A DNA stretch of 64,000 nt. Source: Diphasiastrum complanatum (taxonomy: Eukaryota; Streptophyta; Lycopodiopsida; Lycopodiales; Lycopodiaceae). This document shows positions 31,540-41,620 of this stretch, piece after piece (the stretch's first letter is position 1; each line of letters starts with the position of its first letter). Below the pieces are notes generated by a model. That model was not told the DNA's origin, did not search any database, and saw nothing but the letters and a program-made list of their open reading frames with translations. The stretch is from positions 30,726 to 94,725 of the forward strand of contig MU831956.1 in the NCBI GenBank assembly GCA_029204225.1. The letters run 5' to 3'. The position numbers were made by a program, and so were the translations under genes.

Positions 31540-31790
31540 CCAAAGCTGAATAATGAACATCTCTAGTCCCTGTTCATACCAATCAAATGCCCTCAGATGG
31601 ACGTTTCTAGAAACTAGATGTAAAATAATAAAACATAGTCGAATGGAGGGGTGATAATGCACCCTCCAATAAACCCTCACTTAAGCTAATTAACTACTAG
31701 CAGTTAGCAAACATATAATAAATTAAAAAAGGTCCTTAGGGCTGTGGATGAGTAAAAATGGCATGTGACCAACATATGAATAAAAGGGCA
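31540..31790 (-). repeat. Old M-family LTR fragment
   Basis: Blocks AGCTGAATAATGAACAT, GCACCCTCCAATAAACCCTC and ATGAATAAAAGGGC follow the same order as in the LTR at 9666-10108. Strongly diverged, borders approximate. Confidence 0.4.
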
Positions 31791-31799
31791 CCAATATGG

Positions 31800-32640
31800 A
31801 CAAGATTTTCATAACAGAGATGGCCAGCTTCAAGAGGATCTACTTGTTTTCTATAAAAGGCAATAGCATTGTTGACTATGGCTTGGCCTCCCTTAGTATA
31901 GTTGAGCTGATTGCAGACATAAAAGTTGGACCTGCCTTCCTAGAATTAAACCACCATCTATTTTTTTGGAGCTAAATGTGAACTCAGAAACCCCTACGTT
32001 AATTTTTGAAATCTTAATAGAGAATTCAGATTTGTTCCCCACAAAGAAGATGTACATTTGGCTCACTTGAAAGACACTCTAGCATGCAAGTATGGGGACA
32101 ACAGTGTCACTAGCATATACGAGAGTCTCTAAAAGTTGATCATTGATAGTACAAAAATTCTCCTTCAAAATCAGCAAAGGGTAGTTCTTGGCTTGACTAA
32201 GAACACAAAGAAGCTAGACGGAACTCAAAGAGATCTGGTGGTGTTGGGGGTGCTTTTTATCTTTAAGAATAGTTGCTTGAAAAGAAAAATCAGCCTTAAC
32301 TTGAAGCTAACTATATTTGTTCTCGGAAATCTTGACGCTTGCAAGAAATTTTGTGAGGCTTGCCACACAAGAGTTTAAATACTTGGGCATGCACATTCTA
32401 CACAATCTTCATTGAAATTCTTGCATGAATAACCAACTCATTGGTGGTTCATATTCCTTCTTGGCACGGAAACTTCCTTGGCGATGCCATAATACAAAGT
32501 AATTAATTAGGACTTTTGTGAGACCAGTTGTCCTATATGGATATGAAGTTTGTGGGGGCAGCATGCTAAGTGGGCTGAAATTGACAGTTCAAAAGAAGTT
32601 AAGACAATTAAACATATCGAAAAAGTATAAGTTCACCTGA
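31800..32640 (+). pseudogene. Degenerate LINE of a second type
   Basis: Plus strand, many stops. NSIVDYGLASLSIVELIADIK resembles the end of an AP endonuclease. Near 32375 EFKYLGMHILHNL and, after a frame break, RTFVRPVVLYGYEVCGGSM match the segment after the reverse transcriptase of LINEs (KYLGI...LVTPVILYGCEVWG). The sequence does not resemble the hairpin LINE and no CT tail is seen. The middle with the catalytic motif is not recognisable. Confidence 0.5.
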
Positions 32641-33600
32641 TCATAGACTAGTGAAGGTTCTTGCCCGAAGTTGCATGCTCCCTCAAAAATTGAACAATGG
32701 TTGGTGGTCGAACTTTGTCAAATGGCTGTCTTTTTGAAAAATTCAGCACAATGCATGGCCCAAAAACTCTCCTAACCAGAATATTGTGTTGCCCAATTTA
32801 CTCTCGTTTTGGGTTTTAGTCTTCTTTTCTGCTCTAGAAGGTCTATCTTTGAGCAAGGGCCTTAATTGGTGGGTGCCAAAGCTAATGAAAATTCACAATC
32901 AAACAGTCAGCAAATTTGGTACTTTTAGCTTTTGTAGAGCTAGATTGCTTATAACATTTTAGAAGATTGGTGTCTTGCAGCTCAAATATTGCATCTCCAA
33001 TCACCTAATGTCCACTTTTTAACCACTATCCCATCTCTATACAAACAAGATTTGAGGTAGCTCCACCCAACTGGTAGTGTGGCTACTATAATAATTTCTG
33101 GATGCTAATTTCAGTGATCCTCATGTAAAGTTTTTCTAACAACAATATAGTGATTCATCAATGTCACTACTTTTAAAATTCTAAGGCAAGTTCAACCATC
33201 GGGATTCTCTCCATAGAAATCGTCAGAAGGTCAAATAGATTTTAAAATTTTGACAATGAGTAAGAACTATAACCAAGGTGGTTTCTTGTCATAATGAAAT
33301 GTCTTGGAAAGCCTTGAATTTTGGGGCATACGGTGTCACAAGGTTCATAGTAACAAGTTGACACACATGTACTTAGTTTCATCTCTAAGAATGAAGTTCA
33401 ATGTTTTTTGGGTTATTGCTTAACACTGAAAAGTACTTCCTGTTCACTAATGTAATATGCATCTGTCTAAAATCAAATCCTTTTATCATCTTGAATTATC
33501 TTGACAAATTAAAACCCCCTTATAGTCTTTAATCATCTTGACACATGGAATAGTCAAGAACGTGAGCAAAAATTAAACTTAAAAGGATAAAACAATAGAC
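32641..33600. other. USP intron sequence, nothing recognised
   Basis: About 960 bp of AT-rich text up to the USP exon at 33601. No exon or element is supported. Confidence 0.45.
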
Positions 33601-33661
33601 CTTGAAGAGCAGCCCATTTGTGTCTTGGAAAAATAACACCCATTTCACTCCTGACTGTTGC
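33601..33661 (-). CDS. USP: USP exon, KWVLFFQDTNGLLFK segment
   Basis: The exon is 61 bp, one base plus 20 codons, reading QQSGVKWVLFFQDTNGLLFK. FQDTNGLLFK is a family signature that follows the uridine-binding block. The acceptor is TTCTTCCAG and the donor is AAG followed by GTCTATTG, a weaker donor than its neighbours. The following intron is 8.3 kb and holds copia and LINE remnants. Confidence 0.95.
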
Positions 33662-34054
33662 CTGGAAGAACATCATACCATAAACACAATTTTCTATCAA
33701 CAATGTGGCAACTTTCTTCTTGCAAAAAGATTTTGAAGGAGATCATGACGTCAATATTCAGCTTGAAAATAGTGCAACAAGATTATAAATGCGAAGGACC
33801 TAAATTGACTGTTTCGTGAAAGAGGATCATACCATAAACACATTTTTATCAACAATTTGAAAATGTTCTTTCATCCTAGAAAGATGTGAGAAAGATTCCG
33901 AGCACTAAATGAGTTGACATTTAGCTCGAAACAATGCAACAAGATTATAAATGCAAAGGATCTAATGATTAGTATAGTATAAATAATGTTATGAACATGA
34001 CATTCACTTGCTCTAGTCAAATTGCACTACCATTGCCGCTATATATTGAATTAC

Positions 34055-34119
34055 CATTTTGGGAGGAGTCCGCTAGAGAACATAAGTGCATGTACATCTC
34101 CATGGCCATGTGGCTTGGT
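34055..34119 (-). CDS. USP: USP exon, [10 protein letters not shown] motif
   Basis: This 65-bp exon carries [20 protein letters not shown] and then K plus the first two bases of W. The HGHGDVH block is nearly invariant in UDP-sugar and related UDP-hexose pyrophosphorylases and contacts the uridine nucleotide. The acceptor is ATGTGTTCAG and the donor is AATG followed by GTAATTC. The tryptophan codon is completed in the next exon, 393 bp away. Confidence 0.95.
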
Positions 34120-34556
34120 CTGAACACATTTGCAATAGCAAGTCTTTGAGAATTTGATAAAAATCCATGCTTCTTCTTTGGTTTATTATGTGCAAGATGT
34201 ACTACGCTCATTACAAGTTCTTATAAGCTTAGATCAATGCACTTGACAAACTTTCAACAAACAAAGATAACATCATTCCAAAATATAAATTGCTAAATCA
34301 CAATTTCAATTCCCGTGAAAGTTTAAAAGTATTCCTTTTTATCCCTTTCACTAAAGAAACAAAGTTACTAAAATAGCTTTGAGCAAAACTCATGGAGAAC
34401 CATGTTCTTTTGATCTTTTCTGATGGCATTACTCTACTTGGTGAAGCTTGGAGGTTGGGAAAAATGCGCTTCCCCATGATGTGTGGCCATACTTGGAAAA
34501 ACTTCAGTAGAAACGATTGCACCTTATTCACAATGATTGGTGGCTCTGATATCAAA
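34120..34556. other. Possible leader of an LTR element, nothing coding
   Basis: On the minus strand this follows the primer-binding-like TTTGATATCAGAGCC at 34543-34556. An 85-codon frame is present but shows no gag feature. Confidence 0.35.
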
Positions 34557-35080
34557 TGTTAGAATCCCAATCGCCGGTCATTGCTAAGACACAATTAGGC
34601 GACGAAGGCTACGTTACCGCCCATCCAAAGAGGTACTGCCACCTCTTCCCCGTGCCCTGGAGCTATGGACCACCATCAAGCAAGCTCGGATCTCCAATAA
34701 GCCATGGTGTCTCATACCACCATACCTTGCCCTCAACCCTCGCCTACCTATATCGTGAGGTCTGGATAATCGTCTTGACTTGACCACCAGTGGAAGAGCT
34801 CTTCATTCTCCAGGAGAGAATGAATGGCAAACTCATGGAGATCCACCTCCATATACATAGTCCAAGTGGGGCCATCTCCAACCATGGGAGTCACGCATGA
34901 CCAACGAGACACGTCAGCTGTGCACACTAACGCGGGTCCTCCAGAACAAAGGGTCACCTCGTGCCAATAGGACATTGACACGTGGCACCCCAAAGACCTG
35001 AGCTCCAGACCAACGTTTTGTCCCATAAATGAGACCGTCACCTCAAGTAACCTATTGCGTGCCCTTATGGGTATGCAACA
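34557..35080 (-). repeat. Probable LTR (524 bp) with primer-binding site
   Basis: Minus strand: TGTTGCATACCC at the start and GATTCTAACA at the end, followed by TTTGATATCAGAGCC, close to the initiator tRNA-Met site. No second copy is present in the window, so the right border rests only on the TG...CA rule. Confidence 0.45.
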
Positions 35081-35199
35081 CTTATCAACTGCATGACCTT
35101 GAGAGTAGGAGGATTATAAGTCAAGTATCTCAAATTAAAGAACATGACAAGAAGTGAACTAGTGATTTCATACCTCTCATGGATTCTAGAGATGAGTTG

Positions 35200-35800
35200 C
35201 AAGGTGAAGAGGAATTGGAAAAACACAAAACAATTCCAATTGAAACTACTCCACGAGTCTTTCTATGAACAAGTTACCAAGATGGTATCACAAACCACTA
35301 GGCAAGGATAAATACTAGAAGGGGGAAAAAGTATTGATCCAAGAGCAAGGAGATCTCATAGGCAACCACAACAACAACAAGGATAACACGAATAACTACC
35401 ATTTCAGATGCACATAACTCGTTCACATTAGAAAGTAGTAACAAGAGGAAGTATGGCAAAGTGCATGCAAGAGGAGTACATCTTCATCATAAAAAATGAC
35501 ACTTGGAAAGTCATGGAATTGCCAAAGGGCAGCCTGTGGGTTATAAATGGGTCTACAAGACCAAGTTGTAGCTAATGGGACAATAGGCAAGTATAAGGCA
35601 AGAGTGGTCTCCAATATGTTTGCATAGCAGGAGGGGCTAGATTATGATGAGACGTTTACGCTTGTGACAAAGATGACTTCCACGGGAATATGTTACCATT
35701 GGCTATGTACTTGATTCGGATGTTCATCAAATGTGCGTTCCTAAATGAGCATTGGGAAGATGACTATCAAGAAGCTGTAGAAGGGTAGTACAATGGCGTA
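35200..35800 (+). pseudogene. copia fragment with reverse-transcriptase start
   Basis: Plus strand: KNDTWKVMELPKGQ, then after a shift GYKWVYKTK, GTIGKYKARVVS, QEGLDYDETFTLVTKMTS. This is the same block as at 29285, but from a more decayed copy with at least three stops. Upstream text to 35200 may be its linker. Antisense to USP. Confidence 0.75.
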
Positions 35801-36427
35801 CTACAAGAAGATACTAAGTTTAAGAGAGATCGGAAAAAACTATGCATAGATGACAGAGATGTAGTGCCAATAAACCCAAATAAACCTAGAATGTCAAACT
35901 TCTAGCCCTCTAGATACAAGAATGATAAGCTCTCAACTAAAAAGCAGTGCCCTACTATAAGAAGAATGATCATGTAAAAAGTAAAGACAATATTTGAAAC
36001 AAGTGAAAACTTGAAAACTAGTTAATCAGTTCTAGAGATGCCAATCAACAGTTGTAAAGCAAAATAGAAGCACCCTACTACAACAAGAAAAACGATGAAA
36101 AATTTTCTTAGAAGAAAGTCTAGGGTTTTTCTGGTTAAAACAAGACCGAGACAAAAGAAAGAAAGCTTTATCAACTCAGTTGACGTACTAAAAGGGACGT
36201 AAGATTAACAAAGTACATCTCAAGTATGTTTTGTTTGTGGAAGCATAGAATCATCTCTAAGAGAAGCAAACAAACAATAGATAAGTCATAACAATGAAAG
36301 GGCTTGGATAATAAAAATCATATACAAATGTTCTACAAAGATCACAATATCGTCACTAAATATATGACTATGACTTGTACTTACAATGTGAAAATCACTC
36401 ATGCAAGGGAGATAGCTAATTTCTCAC
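35801..36427. other. USP intron sequence, nothing recognised
   Basis: About 620 bp up to the USP exon at 36428, no feature seen. Confidence 0.45.
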
Positions 36428-36499
36428 CTGAATAAGGAAAGCGTCAGAGGGATCCAATGCCAGACTTGCATCATTATCGGCAAGGCATGCAACCTTTTC
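36428..36499 (-). CDS. USP: USP exon, EKVACL..DND segment
   Basis: This is a 72-bp phase-0 exon of exactly 24 codons, reading EKVACLADNDASLALDPSDA and then FLIQ. It aligns without gaps to the Arabidopsis segment EKVACLDDNDARLALDP. The acceptor is GTTTCCAG and the donor is CAG followed by GTGAGA, close to the plant consensus. It was too short to stand out as an open frame and was found by family similarity. Confidence 0.94.
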
Positions 36500-36973
36500 C
36501 TGGAAACTCACAACATGAAAAGAAAACCATTGTTTGTAAATTTGGGTACAAAATTTCACACATAAAAGGGAAAGCAATCAGAACCCTCCTATAGGCCTAC
36601 AATTACTTGTAAGGCAAAAATCCTTAATTCTAAAGATACTAAGAATTTCAAAGCAATGAAACATCATGCCCAAGAACCTCATTATGTTGAGCTAAGTGAG
36701 ACAATCACATTCTCAAATTGAAATTAACCTATATAACATGCTCATGATTTAATCATGTTGAAAGTAGATGACTATAATTCGATATTTTGGGATTGACAAA
36801 GTTTAGGTTAATTACATGAGCCTTATGTTAACCACTCAAAAGTTTGATAAATCTCCATAGTATTCTCTTTTAGGAGCTAATGTTCATAGTAGCACAAAGA
36901 AATGATTACAAAAAGTTTCACTTATTATGACGTCCTCACTACCTTAATTGTCGCAAGGATGATGCTTTGGATG

Positions 36974-37040
<67 letters not shown>

Positions 37041-37705
37041 CCCTTGTTTCTAGACCCTACCAATGTTGTATACCCATTGGGGCCTTTATTTTTATTGTTA
37101 ATTCACCTTGTTAGTTCATGAGGCCCATTCTAAAAATGACCTTTAGAGTCCATACGAGTTTGACACGTCATATTTACTCCTATGAGGAGTTACATTTGTT
37201 GGCTATTCAATTCCATGGGCTGTTGGTATTTGGCTCTCCATCCTTGAGCCTTAACATCTACCATGTCCCATCTATGTATATCTCTCCACATGAGGAAAAT
37301 TGCAGAGGAATTCATTTGTGCAATACAAGCTTTGAGTTTTTTTTAGCTTCCACTTTCTTGAGAATTGTTGTTCTATGGGTTGTTCACTATTTTCCAGATT
37401 TGAAAGTGTTCAATGTTCTTGATTGTTAACATCTTAGATTCAGCCCAATAACATTTGAAATCACCTACAATATGTACTGTATAGTGAATCCTACTTTGCA
37501 CACGAAAGTTTCTTCACACTTAGTTTTCTAAATTTGACAAATTATTAGGTACTCAAGTTTGTTACAAATACATAATAAGTGGGTTGTTGCTAAGAGCCAA
37601 GGTGTCTCAATGCATTTGCAAGTAGTGCAAAAAACATAAAACTCATTTGTTGAACAACGGAGGATAAATATTGGAGATTACATTCACATGGAAACCATAT
37701 TTTAC
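36500..37705. other. USP intron with one AG/CT microsatellite
   Basis: A 1.2-kb intron. Besides the microsatellite at 36981-37038 nothing is recognised. No LINE hairpin flanks that microsatellite. Confidence 0.5.
36981..37038. repeat. (AG)n microsatellite not tied to a LINE
   Basis: About 29 AG units. Both flanks lack GACATTAATA and the hairpin, so this is either an empty CT tract or a tail whose LINE is lost. Confidence 0.9.
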
Positions 37706-37833
37706 CTGCTTTAGAAGTGTAATTTGATCAGAATCCATCCCAAAATAGTTGTTTCTTTCAAGAAGCTCTTTTGTTGACTCGTGAGTGTCATCCGAAGTCA
37801 TTATTACAAAAGGAATCTTGAAATCAATGCTTC
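37706..37833 (-). CDS. USP: USP exon, MTSDDTH / NYFGM segment
   Basis: The exon encodes two bases plus 42 codons. It contains [12 protein letters not shown], a signature of plant USP, then [16 protein letters not shown]. The acceptor is TTTCAACAG and the donor is CAG followed by GTAAAA. The first codon, glycine, is split with the exon at 56397. The residues belong to the central nucleotidyltransferase fold, in the segment between nucleotide loop and uridine contact. Neighbouring intron sequence contains no element close to either splice site. Confidence 0.95.
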
Positions 37834-38094
37834 CTGTTGAAATGGCCAATATGTAAAACATGTCACAAGATCAAATATTTTCTCATTGATAACACCATCA
37901 AAACATCAAAGTATACCACATAATGTCTCTTTTTAATTCTCAAATGCGTACTAAATACATAGTAAAACATAGCAAGAGCTACTTTTATGACATTCTAGTT
38001 ATTCTTGAATTATGAAAAAACATCCACATCTACTTTGATAATTTGTTCCCAATAACTATTTTGGTTGTCGTGAACGTTAGTATAAGGGCAATTA

Positions 38095-38097
<3 letters not shown>
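37834..38097. other. Start of the 18.6-kb USP intron, nothing recognised
   Basis: About 260 bp of unique text before the long CT tract. Confidence 0.5.

Positions 38098-38180
<83 letters not shown>
38098..38180 (+). repeat. (CT)n tract in front of a LINE
   Basis: About 41 CT units. The LINE fragment at 38181 starts at its end. No hairpin precedes the tract, so this may be a pre-existing CT microsatellite used as landing site. Confidence 0.9.
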
Positions 38181-38182
<2 letters not shown>

Positions 38183-38533
38183 ACGAGCTACACGACCGAT
38201 CATGAGGAGACCTCATCCTCCTAGACGACGTCAGCGACCACCAGTGGTTCCTCATGCTACAGCCCATATTACATCCTTTTATAGCATCAGCGTGACAGGA
38301 TTGGATGATAGTGTCATACCATATTCATGACATTTAGCAGTATATATGCTCCCACATGCTTCATATATCATCCCATCTTTTTCAGTTTCCATTTCAGTTC
38401 ATAACAGTTAGATTTGTTATTTCTGTTATAGTTTTGGAGACGTTTCATCCGCTCCTACGGTTACCACATACTTGACATGTACATTTACTAGTCTTATATG
38501 CCTTTTGGCATGGAAAAGACATTAATAAAGCTT

Positions 38534-38605
<72 letters not shown>
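38181..38605 (+). mobile_element. LINE 3' fragment with hairpin and CT tail
   Basis: Plus strand: the ORF2 end (PHATAHITSFYS), a 3' untranslated region, CATACTTGACATGTAC, hairpin ATGCCTTTTGGCAT at 38498-38511, GACATTAATAAAGC and a TTTC-CT tail at 38531-38605. Cut at its 5' end exactly at the CT tract 38098-38180. Antisense to USP. Confidence 0.88.
38498..38511 (+). other. LINE 3' hairpin ATGCC-TTTT-GGCAT
   Basis: Plus-strand copy, followed by GACATTAATAAAGC and a CT tail. Confidence 0.85.
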
Positions 38606-38609
<4 letters not shown>

Positions 38610-39797
38610 GGCACCTGCTTGCCATCATTGCTAGCTCTTGTTGGCTTGGCAAGAGGAGCTGTTGCCAAGTAAGTTTGATTTGATAAGTAAATTTGATGAT
38701 AACGTATTGTTTATTAAGTTCCATTCCGTTGAACACCGTATTGCAGCCTTGAAGCTTAAGGGCAAGCTCAAAGGCACTTTTATTTTTATGGATGATGATC
38801 TTACACATGCTCACCCATTCCAGGTTCTCTCAATTGACATAACCAGGTTCCCTCTATAGGGGTATATCCTATTAGCAGGGGATTTAAATGCACGCACGTC
38901 CACCATACAGTCTGAGTTTCACGCTAATGAGGATCATTTCCAGCTTTATCCCTTGGATACAGGACCGAATTGTCATGTTTTTACGTAGGCTGGCCGATAT
39001 GGATACTTCCAGGTATCCGGTTGTTGCTTACACTTCATCTCGGTCTATTGCTAGTCAGGCGACTAAGTCGTCATGGTTTGAGGATGTCCTTGAGTTTCTT
39101 GGCAGATGGGGGATATCTATATCAACTCTCCCTAATGGGACTCATACCTATATTTGGCATCAACTTTATCGCAGTTATATCCAGACAGTGTGTTCAAGCC
39201 AAATCCAGAGACGGTCAAGATGCATTTTTACGACACTCATCTCCTACAGCTAGATGATATGGGATTACCTACTCTACCATTGTATCTTTCACAAACATTA
39301 TCATATGGTCTTCGATACCGTATTGGGCAGCTTCGTGTCTCCTCACATAAGCTTGCTATTGAGACGGGCCGTTATACTGACACACCCAGACCATAGTGGA
39401 TTTGCCAGTCATGCTCGATGTAGGAGATAGAGGATGAGTCACATTTCATTTCAAATGTCCCATATATTATGAGATCCAAGGCCGTTATTATTGTCTTTAC
39501 AGAGACACTCCTCTCTCCCTTGGCACTTTCTTGGCATATCCAGACCCTAGGGTGTGGGACTCTTATTGAGAGAGATGTTTACGTTACGAGCATCTCGTTT
39601 ACCTTTGGAGGCAAATGATGTTTATAGTCAGACTCTCATCACACATTTCTTACAGAAGACGAATAAAGAAGAGGTATCATAGGATGAGATTGATATCCCG
39701 ACACGGCAGAAGGTTGTGAAGACTCAGCGGCCACCTACCAAACCGAGACGTGCAGTCCCTTCATCACCGTCAACCAGAGCCTCATGACAGCCTTCAG
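38606..39797 (+). mobile_element. LINE with internal deletions, starting at the tail of its neighbour
   Basis: Plus strand, beginning at AGTTGGCACCTGC after the CT tail. It shows an ORF1 end (KLKGTFIFMDDDLTHAHPFQ), then the endonuclease piece LLAGDLNARTSTIQ, then jumps near 38960 to the ORF2 C-terminus (LADMDTSRYPVVAYTSS, WGISISTLPNGTHTYIWHQL, YGLRYRIGQLRVSSHKLAIE) and goes on to PRRAVPSSPSTRAS. The reverse transcriptase is missing. The 3' end is lost at 39797, where the LTR element begins. Confidence 0.82.
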
Positions 39798-40270
39798 TGT
39801 GAACAACCAAAACTCTCTAAGCTACTCAACTCCTGAAGGCCAGTGTGTGGAATGATCCTCCCAACCATAGCTACCCCCCCTCTTGAGTCCACTACCTGCT
39901 ATTCTTGTCAACATACACGAGGTACCCCCCCAATGGTTGATCAGGCCGCCTGGCTTACACACTGCATGCGACCTGTGAATAGCGAGTGACTCAGAGGATA
40001 CCACGCCCATGCCCCGTCATTACCGATGACACCAACTGGTCACCCCAGCTGCTTGCCGGCTAGCACTAACAGCTAGGGCCCCGACGGTTACGCGACTGCA
40101 TCTCTGACAGCTTGTCAGACAGTCTCACCGGATCACGGGATTTCGTGATACATCGGTTCCCACTCGGAAGCGATGCCCTTCCCGGTCACTGACCCTTGCC
40201 AACTTGACCTCAGGCCCTCTGAGTGACCGGTCATGCCGAGGTCATGTCAGAACTAGACTGAGTCGTAATA
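39798..40270 (-). repeat. 3' LTR of the chromovirus (473 bp)
   Basis: Ends TTGTTCACA in element sense and starts TATTACGACTC, where the first G of TG has become A. It has 20 bp (GAAGGCCAGTGTGTGGAATG) that the other LTR lacks. The purine tract AGAAGAGGGAAGGA precedes it at 40271-40288. Confidence 0.9.
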
Positions 40271-40299
40271 ATCCTTCCCTCTTCTGGCAAGTCATCGGT

Positions 40300-41620
40300 C
40301 CTCGATAACAAATCCTGGGTAAGACTTCTGCAAACACTGTTGCGTCTCCCAGGTAGCATCAGACAATGGATGCCCTTTCGAAGCCACTAGATACTCTCGG
40401 AGAAGACGATTCCTCAATCATCGCTCTCTCCGATCTAGGACTCTATCTGGCCCATAATTTGTAGTGTCTTTCTCCTCCAGAGAAACTAGACCTTCTACCA
40501 GATTATCGCCATCATGCAAACATCGCTTGAGTTTGCTAACATGAAACACTGGATGCACCTTGCATCCCACAGGTAGTTGTAGCTTATAAGCCACACCACT
40601 AACCTTCTTGATAATCAACCATGGTCCACAAAACCTAGGAGATATTTTGGCACACCTTCCTGTGCGTAGCACCTTCGACTTCGGAGGGACTAGTAAATAT
40701 ACCAATCTCCTGCCTCAAATTCCCTGTAGGTACGGTTCTCACGAGCATAACTCTCTGCCCTGGCCATAGCCCTGGACAAGTTATCCCGTGCCATCTCTAG
40801 CCTCTGCTGCATCTGAGTCAAAAACTCTGCGGCGCTAGGTACCTTCTGTGGAATGCCTATGGTAGCAGGACTCAATGGCCTAAAACCATAATTGAGCTCA
40901 AATCGGCTCATTCCCGTGCACGCATGTCTCTTATCAATATACGCAAACTCCGATAGTGGTAAATGCTTTACCCAGTCTATTTGCGTACCACTTACATATG
41001 CTCTAAGCATATCCTCTAAGGTCTGGTTCACTCTCTCCGTCTGGCCATCCGTCTGAGGATGCTTAGTACTACTCATCCGCAACTGTGTTCCCAGCTTGGT
41101 GAACACCTCAGTCCAGAAATTTCCCGTAAACTTGGGATCCATGTCAGAGACAATGGACCTAGGAAGACCATGTAACCATACTACATTCTGGATAAACAAC
41201 TCAGCAACTTGCGGAGCTGTGACCTTCGTGCTAGTTGCGATGAAGTGAGCCATCTTAGAGAACCTGTCTACCACTACCATAATGGAATTAAATCCCTTCT
41301 GTTCTTGGGTAGACCAACAATAAAGTCCATAGAGATGTTTTCCCACCTTCCTATAGGTATCTCTAAAGGGTGGAGCAAGCCCGGAGGACTTACTCTCTCA
41401 GCCTTGTTCACTTGACAAGTCGTGCAACGCTGGACGTACTCCTTGACGTCTCGCTGCAATCGTGGCCAGAAATAATGTTGTCTAACAACTCAGTAATCCT
41501 ATCAATACCCCAGTGCCCTGCGCAGGGACTATCATGGCATTCATGAAGAATCCTACGACATAGTTCCTTCAAGTCTGGCACAAAAACTTTTCCATTTCTC
41601 AATTAACATACCTTCCTTCA
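40300..41620 (-). pseudogene. Integrase with chromodomain remnant, chromovirus
   Basis: HHCC finger: HECHDSPCAGHWGIDRI and CTTCQVNKAERVSPPG. Core: VVVDRFSKMAHFIATST (first D), LPRSIVSDMDPKFTGNFW (second D), HPQTDGQTERVNQTLE (E), so the triad is complete. C-terminus: RFCGPWLIIKKVSGVAYKLQ (GPY/F), HPVFHVSKLKRCL. After a stop the text YLVASKGHPLSDATWE follows, a chromodomain end that places the element among chromoviruses. Frameshifts occur near 41590, 41470, 41310 and 40695. Confidence 0.9.

Noticed and set aside
38010-38330. Frames of RERERE or SLSLSL at CT tracts (also at 8402, 24069, 36902, 38494, 52598)
   Set aside because: Translations of CT/AG microsatellites fused to LINE ends; no coding evidence.
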